Of a stretch of 9,781 nucleotides of DNA, positions 1 through 6,809 are shown piece by piece (within the stretch, counting starts at the first letter, position 1; the number at the start of each line of letters is the position of its first letter). The position numbers were made by a program, and so were the translations under genes. The stretch is from positions 1 through 9,781 of the forward strand of contig CAUZOL010000264.1 of the NCBI GenBank assembly GCA_963581435.1, read 5' to 3'. The notes beneath the pieces were generated by a model. The model saw nothing but the letters and a program-made list of their open reading frames with translations. It searched no databases and was not told the origin of the DNA. Source of the stretch: JABISG01 sp963581435. Lineage in GTDB: Bacteria > Planctomycetota > Planctomycetia > Planctomycetales > Planctomycetaceae.

Positions 1-159
1 ACGCGAGTTCACCCACGACAACAGAGAACTCAAGTCGCGCGAATCGTATTCGCCGCGTTGGGCATACGCCTTGGCGGTGCCTCCAGAAATCCCAGCCAAG
101 CGGCCGATAACGTCGTAATCGATCTTTACCAGCGTGTTCCGGCTTCCCTTTGGTCTCAT
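1..159 (-). CDS. Helix-turn-helix-like small protein, N-terminal part (runs off the left edge)
   Basis: The minus strand reads 53 codons from an ATG at 159-157 to the window edge, so only the N-terminus is visible. The protein opens MRPKGSRNTLVKIDYDVIGR. Residues about 16-36 (DVIGRLAGISGGTAKAYAQRG) look like a helix-turn-helix: a hydrophobic first helix, a GIS turn and a second helix with polar exposed residues. The basic N-terminal arm fits DNA binding. The start is well supported by GGAGGT at 165-170, five bases upstream. An ATG further upstream at 178-176 is out of frame. It follows the 62-residue ORF by 36 bases on the same strand and is probably co-transcribed with it. DNA binding and any regulatory role are inferences from this short stretch; the family cannot be named. 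Confidence 0.68.
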   Translation of the reverse strand, partial: MRPKGSRNTLVKIDYDVIGRLAGISGGTAKAYAQRGEYDSRDLSSLLSWVNSR

Positions 160-164
160 GGCCT

Positions 165-170
165 ACCTCC
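165..170 (-). promoter_or_regulatory. Strong ribosome binding site (GGAGGT) deciding the start at 159
   Basis: On the minus strand GGAGGT lies five bases before the ATG at 159-157. It is a near-perfect anti-Shine-Dalgarno match and fixes the start of the HTH-like gene. It is one of the stronger sites in the window. Confidence 0.65.
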
Positions 171-195
171 ACATTCATGGACCCACAACCGCAAG

Positions 196-384
196 TCATT
201 CGGGCCGTCGATCCAGAACAATATCCTCGGGACTCCAAAACAACCCCCCACCCATCGCGGTTCGTTTTCCGGTGACCTCGCGCGGAAGCCATTCGTCGCC
301 ACGGACGCGGGTTGCCCTGGGCGGTCCAGAGAGCCAACCGACGCGCCAAGCCACTCCAGCCGGCTCAGGCGACCGAACACTCAC
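196..384 (-). CDS. Unrecognised 62-residue protein, translationally coupled to the upstream frame
   Basis: This is a 62-codon frame starting with GTG at 384-382 and ending in TGA at 198-196. I do not recognise the family. Two things support it as real. GGAGG at 392-396 sits seven bases before the GTG. The GTG also overlaps the TGA of the preceding minus-strand frame in a GTGA arrangement typical of coupled genes. The product has no signal peptide or membrane segment. Its C-terminal half is rich in Trp, Glu and Arg (for example DEWLPREVTG, then GGGLFWSPEDIVLDRRPE), which reads like a folded polar protein rather than an antisense translation. It sits between a frame-broken ORF and an HTH-like gene and may belong to a small accessory operon. 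It could still be spurious, because GC-rich DNA yields many open frames. Confidence 0.5.
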   Translation of the reverse strand: MSVRSPEPAGVAWRVGWLSGPPRATRVRGDEWLPREVTGKRTAMGGGLFWSPEDIVLDRRPE

Positions 385-760
385 GCTGATGCCTCCGCAT
401 GTCTTACAGGGCCAGATACTGGCGCTGGCTGTGCTGTCTGCTGGAAGCCAATCGATGCCAGTCGTTGCCGCTCCGCATCCGAAACCTGCCGTCGTCGCTT
501 TGGCTTCACGATTGCCGCGACTTCATCGAAGTCAGCCGCGTGGAACGTCACCGCCAGAAAGCTGTCGCCTTCCCAGTCGCGGCCGCGTCGCCTTGCAACA
601 TCGCGGCGCGAAAGACAAGCAGGGAAACTGCAGAAGCCCACCGGCCTTGATCCAGTTCCGCAACATCGCAATCAAAACGCTTAATTAGCTTGTAAATGCG
701 TTTACCGCCGTGGTCGGTCGTACGAAATCCGTTTCGAGTTTCGCTTTTGTCGCACCGCAC
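381..760 (-). pseudogene. Frame-broken reading frame of unknown function
   Basis: Two overlapping minus-strand frames look like one protein split by a frameshift. The N-terminal part begins with GTG at 760-758 (MRCDKSETRNGFRTTDHGGK, then YKLIKRFDCDVAELDQGRW) and makes sense to about residue 58 (FRAAMLQGD), then ends after a poor tail at 548. The second frame is unconvincing at first but becomes protein-like from GRDWEGDSFLAVTFHAADFD onward, through a basic KPKRRR stretch and SDAERQRLASIGFQ, ending in TGA at 383-381. The switch would fall near the GCGGCCGC at 579-586 and equals loss of one base, or a -1 shift. I see no classical slippery heptamer there, so mutation or sequencing error is likelier than programmed frameshifting. 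No Shine-Dalgarno site precedes the GTG. The family is unrecognised, and the two halves could be unrelated chance frames. Confidence 0.45.
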
Positions 761-769
761 ATCAGGATA

Positions 770-778
770 TGCTAATAT
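770..778 (+). promoter_or_regulatory. Possible extended -10 element ahead of the six-gene cluster
   Basis: TGCTAATAT at 770-778 fits an extended -10 pattern (TG, one base, then a TAATAT hexamer matching TATAAT at four of six positions). It is the most AT-rich spot in the divergent gap and lies 68 bases before the first DUF1549 start. TTGTCG at 747-752 is the best -35-like match, but its spacing of 20 bases is poor. Planctomycete promoter rules are not well defined, so this is a weak call. Confidence 0.3.
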
Positions 779-834
779 GAGGCCCGCTGCGAAGTCGCCA
801 GATTCGATTTTGGCGTGCTGTCGGGTTACCGGCT

Positions 835-843
835 AGGGGGGAG
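835..843 (+). promoter_or_regulatory. Purine-rich ribosome binding site of the first DUF1549/DUF1553 gene
   Basis: AGGGGGGAG at 835-843 ends three bases before the ATG at 847. Pairing through its 5' part gives a normal distance. It supports 847 as the start, which also yields a clean signal peptide. Confidence 0.5.
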
Positions 844-846
844 TCG

Positions 847-2481
847 ATGCGCGAGTTGCGATGGATAGTCGTCTTTGTCTGTTGTGTGTTGGGAGGCGTG
901 GTTGCTCCGGCTACAGGTGCCGAGCCGTTGCGCGATGTGATCGATGCGCAAGTGACCGCGGGCTGGAAGTCGAACGGCGTCACGTCGGTCGAACCGTCCA
1001 CGGATGCGGAATTCCTGCGTCGGGTCTATCTCGACTTGCTCGGAATTGTCCCGACATACGATGAAGCCGTCGCCTTTCTGAACGATACCGCTCCCGACAA
1101 GCGGTCGAAGTTGATCGACCGGCTGCTCGAACATCCGCGGTATGCCGTGCATCAGGCCGACGTATGGGACATGGTTTACTTCGGCCGCAACCCTCCCGGT
1201 TACGGCACCGACAAACGCGAGGGATTTCAGAACTGGCTCGCCGAACAGTTTCGCAGCAATAGGCCGCACAACGTGTGGGCGGGACAAATTCTGCGAGCGG
1301 AGGGGAACACCGTCGAGCAGGGTCCGCCAATGTTCTTCGTGCAATACAGCCGACGTCCGGAAGATGCGATTGAAGCGGTAACGCAGAAGTTTCTTGGCGT
1401 GCAACTGCAATGCGCCCGCTGTCACGATCACCCGTTTGAGGGGTGGACCCAACTCGACTTCTACGGAATGGCCGCCTACTACTCGCGGCTACAAGTTGTC
1501 AATGTCGGTAAGAAGAACAAGCTGACAGCCTACGCCATCGGTGAGTTGAATCGTGGCGAAGTGCTGTTCACGGGGTCGGTCAGCGAACAGGAACTCGGCA
1601 AAAAGGGAACGCCGGTCAAGCCGAAGTTGCTCGGCGGCGAGCCGTTTACCGAGCCGGAATTGCCCGAAGGATTCAAGGAGCCGCGGAATTTCCCGTCGGG
1701 CAAAGTCCCCCCCGCCCCCAAAACCTCAAGGAAGAACGCGTTAGCAGATTGGGTGACCGCGGCAGATAATCCGTACTTTGCCAAGGCGGCGGCGAATCGC
1801 ATTTGGGCGCAGTTTATGGGCAAGGGAATCGTACAACCGGTCGATAATCTGGCCGATGCGAACCCGCCCAGCCACCCGGAATTGCTCAAACAACTCACGG
1901 CTTCACTCGTCGAGCACAAATTCGACTTAAAGCAGTTCATCCGCGAGATTCTCAACAGCAACTCGTATCAGCTTTCGTCCCGCGGACCGGTAACCGACGC
2001 CATGCCGCTGTGGTATGAGCGAGCACGTTATCGGCCGTTGTCGGCTGAGGAGTTGTTGGAATCCTGGATGACAGTCGGCGGCTACAACGACGCCCTCAAA
2101 GTGAGTGGTAAGGAACCGGAAGGCCGGTTTCGTCCGCGGGGGATCACCTGGGATTACGTTCGTCGCTTTTTTGGTCGACCGAACGACGGTGTCGGCAACT
2201 TCCAGGGCGGCCTGCACGAGCATTTGTATTTGAACAATGGACAGGTTCACCAGCTGATTTCAAAGCAGACGGGCAGCTTGTACGACACCGTGGCTAAGTC
2301 AGACCAGCCGTGGGGAAAACGCGTCGAACGGATGTTTTTGCAGATACTCACACGGCGTCCGACTGTCACCGAGACCGAGAAGTTCGTCGCGCATCTTTCG
2401 CCTGCCGATGACCCACAGGGGCGATTGCACGAGGCGATTTGGACGTTGATGACGTGCAGCGAATTCCGATTCAACCATTGA
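847..2481 (+). CDS. DUF1549/DUF1553 secreted protein with one CxxCH heme motif (module 1)
   Basis: This 544-residue protein starts with a Sec-type signal peptide: MRELR, a hydrophobic core at about 7-20, and a likely cut after ATGA at residue 25. The DUF1549 (PSCyt2) region spans about 26-215, opening with DAEFLRRVYLDLLGIVPT and closing on CARCHDHPFEGW. There C189, C192 and H193 form a CxxCH c-type heme motif. A variable, strand-rich linker covers about 216-293. The DUF1553 (PSD1) region follows, with RKNALADWV and ANRIWAQFMGKGIVQPVDN at 295-335, and runs to the C-terminal EFRFNH. Many planctomycete relatives are longer, with an added N-terminal cytochrome domain or LamG-like domains; this one has neither. 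It is followed 45 bases later by a DUF1501 gene, a pairing well known in Planctomycetota. Heme attachment and location outside the cytoplasm are inferred from the motif and signal. The biochemical role is unknown. Confidence 0.94.
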   Translation: MRELRWIVVFVCCVLGGVVAPATGAEPLRDVIDAQVTAGWKSNGVTSVEPSTDAEFLRRVYLDLLGIVPTYDEAVAFLNDTAPDKRSKLIDRLLEHPRYAVHQADVWDMVYFGRNPPGYGTDKREGFQNWLAEQFRSNRPHNVWAGQILRAEGNTVEQGPPMFFVQYSRRPEDAIEAVTQKFLGVQLQCARCHDHPFEGWTQLDFYGMAAYYSRLQVVNVGKKNKLTAYAIGELNRGEVLFTGSVSEQELGKKGTPVKPKLLGGEPFTEPELPEGFKEPRNFPSGKVPPAPKTSRKNALADWVTAADNPYFAKAAANRIWAQFMGKGIVQPVDNLADANPPSHPELLKQLTASLVEHKFDLKQFIREILNSNSYQLSSRGPVTDAMPLWYERARYRPLSAEELLESWMTVGGYNDALKVSGKEPEGRFRPRGITWDYVRRFFGRPNDGVGNFQGGLHEHLYLNNGQVHQLISKQTGSLYDTVAKSDQPWGKRVERMFLQILTRRPTVTETEKFVAHLSPADDPQGRLHEAIWTLMTCSEFRFNH

Positions 2482-2487
2482 GGCACT

Positions 2488-2502
2488 CCGGCTGTTTGCC
2501 GG
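2488..2502 (+). other. Small inverted repeat in the DUF1549-DUF1501 gap
   Basis: CCGGC and GCCGG form a five-base stem around a TGTTT loop within the 45-base gap. There is no following T run, so it is not a convincing terminator. It could slightly stabilise the mRNA or arise by chance. Confidence 0.2.
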
Positions 2503-2513
2503 CGCTACGAATC

Positions 2514-2519
2514 AAGGAG
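2514..2519 (+). promoter_or_regulatory. Ribosome binding site (AAGGAG) of the first DUF1501 gene
   Basis: AAGGAG lies seven bases before the ATG at 2527. It fixes this start, which places the twin-arginine motif at residues 13-14. Confidence 0.65.
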
Positions 2520-2526
2520 CAGGGCG

Positions 2527-3798
2527 ATGCAGGGAACTTGTCCCCGTCACGAACACGTCAGCCGCCGATCGCTGTTGAAGGGCACGCTGGCGACTGCCAG
2601 TGGCGCTTCGGTGCTGAACTGGGGCGGCTTATTCCAATCGCAGGCGATTGCCGAAGCGGCTAAGCGAAAAAAGAAACATTGCATTCTGCTGTGGCTCAAC
2701 GGCGGTTGCAGCCAGTTTGAAACGTTCGACATGAAGATCGGACGCAGCACGGGCGGCATGTTCCGCGATATCTCAACAAACCTTCCCGGTGCCCGCGTGT
2801 GCGAATTGATGCCGGCCATTTCACAGCGGATGGACAAGCTGACCGTCATCCGCTCGATGCGCACCTCGCAGATCGATCATCCGGGCGGCATCTACCTAAT
2901 GCACACCGGCTACGCGCGGGCGGCCAACGTCCGCTTTCCCGAAATGGGCGCCATCATCGCCAAGTATTGCGGCTCACCCGAAGCCGACCTGCCAGACTTT
3001 GTGAAGATTTCCTCGCAAGGCAACGCCGGCGCGGGATTCCTCGGTCCACGATATCAACCCTTCAGTCTGGGCCGGGACGGCAATTTGCCCCCCTTCTCCA
3101 CATCGCAACTCACGCCGGAAAAAGAGTCGCGACGGCACAGCTTGCGGGACTTCATTGAAGAGCAGTTCGCCCGCACGCACAAAGCCGATCCGGCGCGCAT
3201 GCACCGCGAAGCCTACGACCGCGCCCGGCGGTTGCAAAATGTTCGCCATGTCTTCGATACGGACGACGAGTGGGCCAAATACGGCGACAAGTACGGGAAT
3301 ACCAAATTCGGCCGCCGCTGCATGATCGCCCGACGACTGGTCGAGGAAGGTGTGTCATTCGTCGAAGTCGGACAAAGTGGCTACGACACACACGGCGACA
3401 ATTTCACCGGACACAAGTCACTCGTGCCGACGATGGATCGAGCGTGGTCGGCATTACTCGACGACCTTGAAGAGCGCGGCCTGCTGCAGGATACGCTGGT
3501 GGTTTGGATGGGTGAAATCGGCCGAACGCCGCGCATCAACAACCGCTCAGGTCGAGACCATTACGTTCGCAGTTGGTCGACGGCCTTGGCCGGTGGCGGC
3601 GTCAAAGGCGGGCTCGTTTACGGCGAGTCGGATCAAGACGGTATCGACGTGAAAGACAACCCCGTGACCGAAGGAGACTTTTTCGGCACGATTTACAAGG
3701 CACTGGGAGTCGATCCGGAAACCGAAAATTACTCCGGCGTGCGCCCTGTACCATTGGCCCCGTTTGGTCACAAAGTCGTAACAGACATCCTGGCGTGA
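2527..3798 (+). CDS. DUF1501 protein with twin-arginine signal (module 1)
   Basis: This 423-residue protein belongs to the DUF1501 family, which by fold assignment is related to the alkaline phosphatase/sulfatase superfamily. The N-terminus carries a Tat-type signal, S12-RRSLLK, followed by a mild hydrophobic stretch (about 19-42). Export in folded form is therefore likely. The family core starts at HCILLWLNGGCSQFETFD (51-68). The other diagnostic blocks are ELMPAISQRMDKLTVIRSM (93-111), DHPGG (118-122), GYDTHGDNFTGH (285-296), the GEIGRTPRIN block (329-338) and GRDHY (342-346). The Asp/His pairs in the last blocks are plausible metal ligands, but neither metal binding nor hydrolysis is shown for this family here. 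AAGGAG at 2514-2519 sets the start. The gene sits 45 bases after its DUF1549 partner and 81 bases before a WD40 gene. Automatic annotations sometimes call such proteins sulfatases, which overstates the evidence. Confidence 0.94.
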   Translation: MQGTCPRHEHVSRRSLLKGTLATASGASVLNWGGLFQSQAIAEAAKRKKKHCILLWLNGGCSQFETFDMKIGRSTGGMFRDISTNLPGARVCELMPAISQRMDKLTVIRSMRTSQIDHPGGIYLMHTGYARAANVRFPEMGAIIAKYCGSPEADLPDFVKISSQGNAGAGFLGPRYQPFSLGRDGNLPPFSTSQLTPEKESRRHSLRDFIEEQFARTHKADPARMHREAYDRARRLQNVRHVFDTDDEWAKYGDKYGNTKFGRRCMIARRLVEEGVSFVEVGQSGYDTHGDNFTGHKSLVPTMDRAWSALLDDLEERGLLQDTLVVWMGEIGRTPRINNRSGRDHYVRSWSTALAGGGVKGGLVYGESDQDGIDVKDNPVTEGDFFGTIYKALGVDPETENYSGVRPVPLAPFGHKVVTDILA

Positions 3799-3813
3799 AT
3801 ATAACACCGCCAA

Positions 3814-3839
3814 AACCCACGGGCCGCGTCCCGTGGGTT
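3814..3839 (+). repeat. Perfect 10-bp inverted repeat between the DUF1501 and WD40 genes
   Basis: AACCCACGGG (3814-3823) and CCCGTGGGTT (3830-3839) are exact reverse complements around the six-base loop CCGCGT. The stem is long and GC-rich. The left arm is preceded by AAAA-type bases but no T run follows the right arm, so it is only a weak candidate for an intrinsic terminator of rightward transcription. It could be a REP-like dispersed palindrome, an mRNA stability or processing element that tunes WD40 output, or an attenuator. The window contains only this one copy. Confidence 0.6.
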
Positions 3840-3879
3840 GCAACGGACAGAACGCGTTCATCTTCGCAGAGTAGTCGCA

Positions 3880-5121
3880 ATGGAAATCAACGAGCCCACC
3901 CACGTCTGGCAGTTGTCGTTTGATGGCGATTGGCCGACATCGGTTGCGTTTCTGGGAAACGGTCGCAAGATCGCTGCAGGCAACCGCCAAGGGCAAATCT
4001 ATGTTTGGAACCTGCCCGAAACGCCACCAGCCGAAGATGCGGACGGTGAAGGCAAAGAGAAGACGAAGAGTGAGACGCCCCCCGACTTCGCACCAATTCG
4101 CCGACTGGACGGTCACACCAACGGCGTCACCGGATTGATCGCAACGGCCGACGGCAAGACGCTGATTTCCGCCAGCCTCGACCGCACGGTGCGCTTGTGG
4201 GATGTCGAAGCCAAACCGACCAGCACGGAGGAAGTCGTACTCGACACGAAGCGGCGCGAAATTGCGGCACGTCGAAAATCGAAGGAAGAAAAAGAGAAGA
4301 TCATCGGCGCGCCTGGTGTGCAAGTCGAAGTTGTCAAGTCGTCCCACAGATTGGAAGGTCATGGCGAATGGGTCAAAGCGCTGGGACTCAGCGCCGATGG
4401 CCATCGGCTCATCAGCGGAGACGATGCCTGCTGGACGGTCGTCTGGGATTTGGCAACCCGCAAGGAAATCTGCCGCTGGCACGGATACGACCGCGTCTGG
4501 GTCTCATCCGCCGCGCTTTCACCCGACGGAAAAACCGCGTTCACCGCCGAGTTTGCCGGCAGTCGCAGCAGTTTCGATCGGCCTGCCGCTCAAGCAAAAC
4601 TGTGGAACGCCGACGACGGAACGATGAAACTCGACCTGCTGAAAGTCTGGACGCCGAAGGTCAAGGACAAGGACCGCATCGATTCTTACGGCTACGCTCA
4701 GACGTGGGGCAAGTTGATGAAACGCGGCTTGGTGTGCGCTGCCTTCTCTCCCGACGGCAAACTGCTCGCCGTCGGTCAGGGGGGCGAAACCGATACGGGC
4801 AAGGTGCACCTGATCGACACCAAAACCGGCGAGATCGTCCGCACCGTTTCCGGCCATCGCTACGGTGCATGCGACGTGAAGTTTTCAGCCGACGGGAAGT
4901 ACATCCTCTCCAGCGGCCGCGATACAACCGTCCGCATTTGCCAGGTGGACGATGGAAAAGAGGTGGCGGCGTTAGGCAAAGCTCGCGGCGGTCAATTCAA
5001 GGACTGGATGCACGGCATCGCGATTTCACCCGATCAGAAGTGGGTCGCCGCCGCCGACATCGCCGGTATCGTGCATCTGTGGCAGCTTTCGCCCGACAGC
5101 ACCGATGAGGCAGCCGGATGA
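3880..5121 (+). CDS. Seven-repeat WD40 beta-propeller protein (module 1)
   Basis: This is a 413-residue protein from the ATG at 3880. A TTG at 3838 is in frame but falls inside the hairpin, so I reject it as the start. Seven WD40-like blades can be read at about 9-44, 78-109, 160-191, 203-245, 282-315, 325-357 and 377-402. Typical cores are GHTNGVTGLIATADGK, DRTVRLWD and SPDGKLLAVG. That is enough for one closed propeller. Two charged insertions interrupt it: an acidic/lysine loop at about 48-72 and a probable helix at 118-142 (KRREIAARRKSKEEKEK). No signal peptide or membrane segment is visible, in contrast to its exported neighbours. WD40 propellers are usually protein-binding scaffolds, so a partner role within the module is the natural inference. 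The last codons overlap the next DUF1549 gene by ATGA. The ribosome binding site is weak. Confidence 0.9.
   Translation: MEINEPTHVWQLSFDGDWPTSVAFLGNGRKIAAGNRQGQIYVWNLPETPPAEDADGEGKEKTKSETPPDFAPIRRLDGHTNGVTGLIATADGKTLISASLDRTVRLWDVEAKPTSTEEVVLDTKRREIAARRKSKEEKEKIIGAPGVQVEVVKSSHRLEGHGEWVKALGLSADGHRLISGDDACWTVVWDLATRKEICRWHGYDRVWVSSAALSPDGKTAFTAEFAGSRSSFDRPAAQAKLWNADDGTMKLDLLKVWTPKVKDKDRIDSYGYAQTWGKLMKRGLVCAAFSPDGKLLAVGQGGETDTGKVHLIDTKTGEIVRTVSGHRYGACDVKFSADGKYILSSGRDTTVRICQVDDGKEVAALGKARGGQFKDWMHGIAISPDQKWVAAADIAGIVHLWQLSPDSTDEAAG
5107..5110 (+). promoter_or_regulatory. Ribosome binding site inside the WD40 gene, plus ATGA stop-start overlap
   Basis: GAGG at 5107-5110 lies seven bases before the ATG at 5118. 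The ATG shares bases with the WD40 TGA (5119-5121). This is the classic layout for translational coupling and physically joins the two modules. Confidence 0.55.
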
Positions 5122-6731
5122 AGTTCACATTGATGATCATCATCGCCGTGTTTGCTGGCCAATCCGTGGCCCGCGCTGACGAAAAAGCGACAATCAGCAG
5201 CGCTCAGCAAGCCGCTCGAAAAATCGACGCATTTCTTGAGTCGCATTGGAAGACGGCAGAGATCCACTCAGCTCCAGTCGCTCGCGATGCAGCCTTCTTA
5301 CGGCGGATTACACTTGATTTGGCCGGGCGGGTTCCTACTTCGAGAGAAGTCGTTCGATTTCTCAGCGACGAGTCAGCCGACAAGCGGCAACATCTAATCG
5401 AACGGCTCGTCGATGGTCCCGAATTTCCACTGCATTTCGGCAATGTGCTCGATCAGATGATCCAGGGGCGACATGCCGGCAACAAAGATTTTGTGGACTA
5501 TCTGCGAAAGAGCGTGCGAAAACAAAAATCATGGGACGTGTTGTTTCGCGAGATGATGATTGGCCCCTGGGATGGCGATGGGCAGAAAATCGCGAATCGT
5601 TTCATCGACAAGCGGGCGAAGAATCTCGACAGCCTGACCGTCGATGCCACGCGCGTGTTTTTTGGCGTCGATATCTCCTGTGCCAAATGCCACGATCACC
5701 CGCTGGTGGACGACTGGAAACAGGATCATTTCTACGGGATGGCGTCGTTTTTCAACCGCACCACCGGAGGCAAAGGCAAGGTGGGCGAAAAGAAAGACGG
5801 CGAAGTCAAGTTTCTTGGCGCGGACGGCAAAGAGAAGACGGCGAAAGTGATGTTCCTGTCTGGTCTGGTCGTCGAGGTTTCGCCGGGCGACGATCCGCCT
5901 AGAAAACAGACCGGCGACAATAACAAGCCGGCCCACATCAGCCGTCGTCAGCAATTGGTCACAGTCGCCTTGAAAGAACGGGTCTTCTTCAGCCGCTCTT
6001 TTGTGAACCGTATGTGGGAGTATTTTTTTGGCAGCGGTCTGGTCGATCCGGTCGATCAGATTCATTCGGGAAATGCGCCGGCCGTTGACGGATTGCTGCA
6101 GTGGCTCGCCGAGGACTTCGCCGCCAGCGGTTACGACATCCAGCGGTTGATGGCGGCGATAGTCTCGACGCGTGCCTACGGATTGAGCAGTCAGTGGCCG
6201 GACGATTCTACGATTCCCGCCGAGACGACATTTGCCGTCGCCCGTTTGCGTCCGCTAACGCGCCGCCAACTCGCGTTGTCGCTGCTGCTGGTGACCGGTG
6301 CGGGAGATTACGACTCATCGGACGACGAGACGCAGCGTGTCGAGCGGTACCTTGGAGTGAACGGAATCGGCAAGATTCAGAAATACCTCGCATTCGAATC
6401 GCAAACGACCGCTTTGATTCGTGCTTTCGATTCTCGCAACCGCGAGTTTCAAAGCAGCGCTTCGGAAGCATTGTTCATGTCGAACAACGAGGCAGTACAA
6501 AAGCTCGTCCGCGCGGAAGGCGACAATTTGACGGCGCGCCTATCGCGAATGAGTTCCTCGAAACAGATTGTCGAAGCGGCGGTGAAATCCGTGTTCAGCC
6601 GACCGCCGCGCGACAGCGAAGGATCGCAGCTCGTCGAGTGGTTCGACCAGCAGCACGGCGACCGTTCAGACGTTTGTGCCCGGTTGGTTTGGGCGTTGGT
6701 CACATCAGCCGAGTTTCGATTTAACCATTGA
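5118..6731 (+). CDS. DUF1549/DUF1553 secreted protein with one CxxCH heme motif (module 2)
   Basis: This is a 537-residue paralogue of the first DUF1549/DUF1553 protein. It has a short Sec-type signal peptide (MKFTLMIIIAVFAGQSVARA) with a probable cut after residue 20. The DUF1549 region spans about 28-213: DAAFLRRITLDLAGRVPT at 57-74, then CAKCHDHPLVDDW with C188, C191 and H192 as the single heme motif. A Lys/Gly/Asp-rich linker (about 214-272) replaces the different linker of the first copy. The DUF1553 region begins with SRRQQLVTVAL and FVNRMWEYFFGSGLVDPVDQ at 275-314. The last six residues, EFRFNH, are identical to those of the first copy. The start overlaps the preceding WD40 stop by four bases, so it is likely made from the same mRNA. 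Overall residue identity to the first copy looks low outside the motifs, so the duplication is not recent. Heme binding is inferred. Confidence 0.93.
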   Translation: MKFTLMIIIAVFAGQSVARADEKATISSAQQAARKIDAFLESHWKTAEIHSAPVARDAAFLRRITLDLAGRVPTSREVVRFLSDESADKRQHLIERLVDGPEFPLHFGNVLDQMIQGRHAGNKDFVDYLRKSVRKQKSWDVLFREMMIGPWDGDGQKIANRFIDKRAKNLDSLTVDATRVFFGVDISCAKCHDHPLVDDWKQDHFYGMASFFNRTTGGKGKVGEKKDGEVKFLGADGKEKTAKVMFLSGLVVEVSPGDDPPRKQTGDNNKPAHISRRQQLVTVALKERVFFSRSFVNRMWEYFFGSGLVDPVDQIHSGNAPAVDGLLQWLAEDFAASGYDIQRLMAAIVSTRAYGLSSQWPDDSTIPAETTFAVARLRPLTRRQLALSLLLVTGAGDYDSSDDETQRVERYLGVNGIGKIQKYLAFESQTTALIRAFDSRNREFQSSASEALFMSNNEAVQKLVRAEGDNLTARLSRMSSSKQIVEAAVKSVFSRPPRDSEGSQLVEWFDQQHGDRSDVCARLVWALVTSAEFRFNH

Positions 6732-6809
6732 CTTGTGGAAGCAGTTTCCAAACCACGAAACGTGCGTTTTTAAAAAACAGCAAAGTTCAAGACAATAGAC
6801 GGCCCCGCC
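6732..6809 (+). other. 78-base gap with an AT-rich patch; possible internal promoter
   Basis: The gap between the second DUF1549 and DUF1501 genes contains GTTTTTAAAAAAC (6766-6778), the most AT-rich stretch within the cluster. No clear -35/-10 pair and no stem-loop are seen. No Shine-Dalgarno motif precedes the ATG at 6810 (upstream bases are ACGGCCCCGCC). It may hold a weak internal promoter or simply be an unpaired leader helping ribosome access. Confidence 0.25.

Noticed and set aside
58..688. Two overlapping plus-strand frames of 208 and 184 codons at the left end
   Set aside because: They are rich in Pro, Ser and Arg with no motif or ribosome site, and they are antisense to minus-strand frames with good ribosome sites and coupling.
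826..1452. A 208-codon minus-strand frame over the first DUF1549 gene
   Set aside because: It is antisense to the signal peptide and DUF1549 region and lacks any motif.
3838..3879. TTG at 3838 as the WD40 start, adding 14 residues
   Set aside because: The codon is inside the right arm of the hairpin, there is no ribosome site upstream, and the added residues (QRTERVHLRRVVA) are not WD40-like. ATG at 3880 is preferred.
3547..4482. A 311-codon open frame on the minus strand
   Set aside because: It crosses the end of the DUF1501 gene, the hairpin and the start of the WD40 gene, which are all supported on the other strand. Its translation has no domain-like features.
4197..5108. A 303-codon open frame on the plus strand inside the WD40 gene
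   Set aside because: Its translation is extremely Arg-rich and is an out-of-frame shadow of the WD40 repeats.
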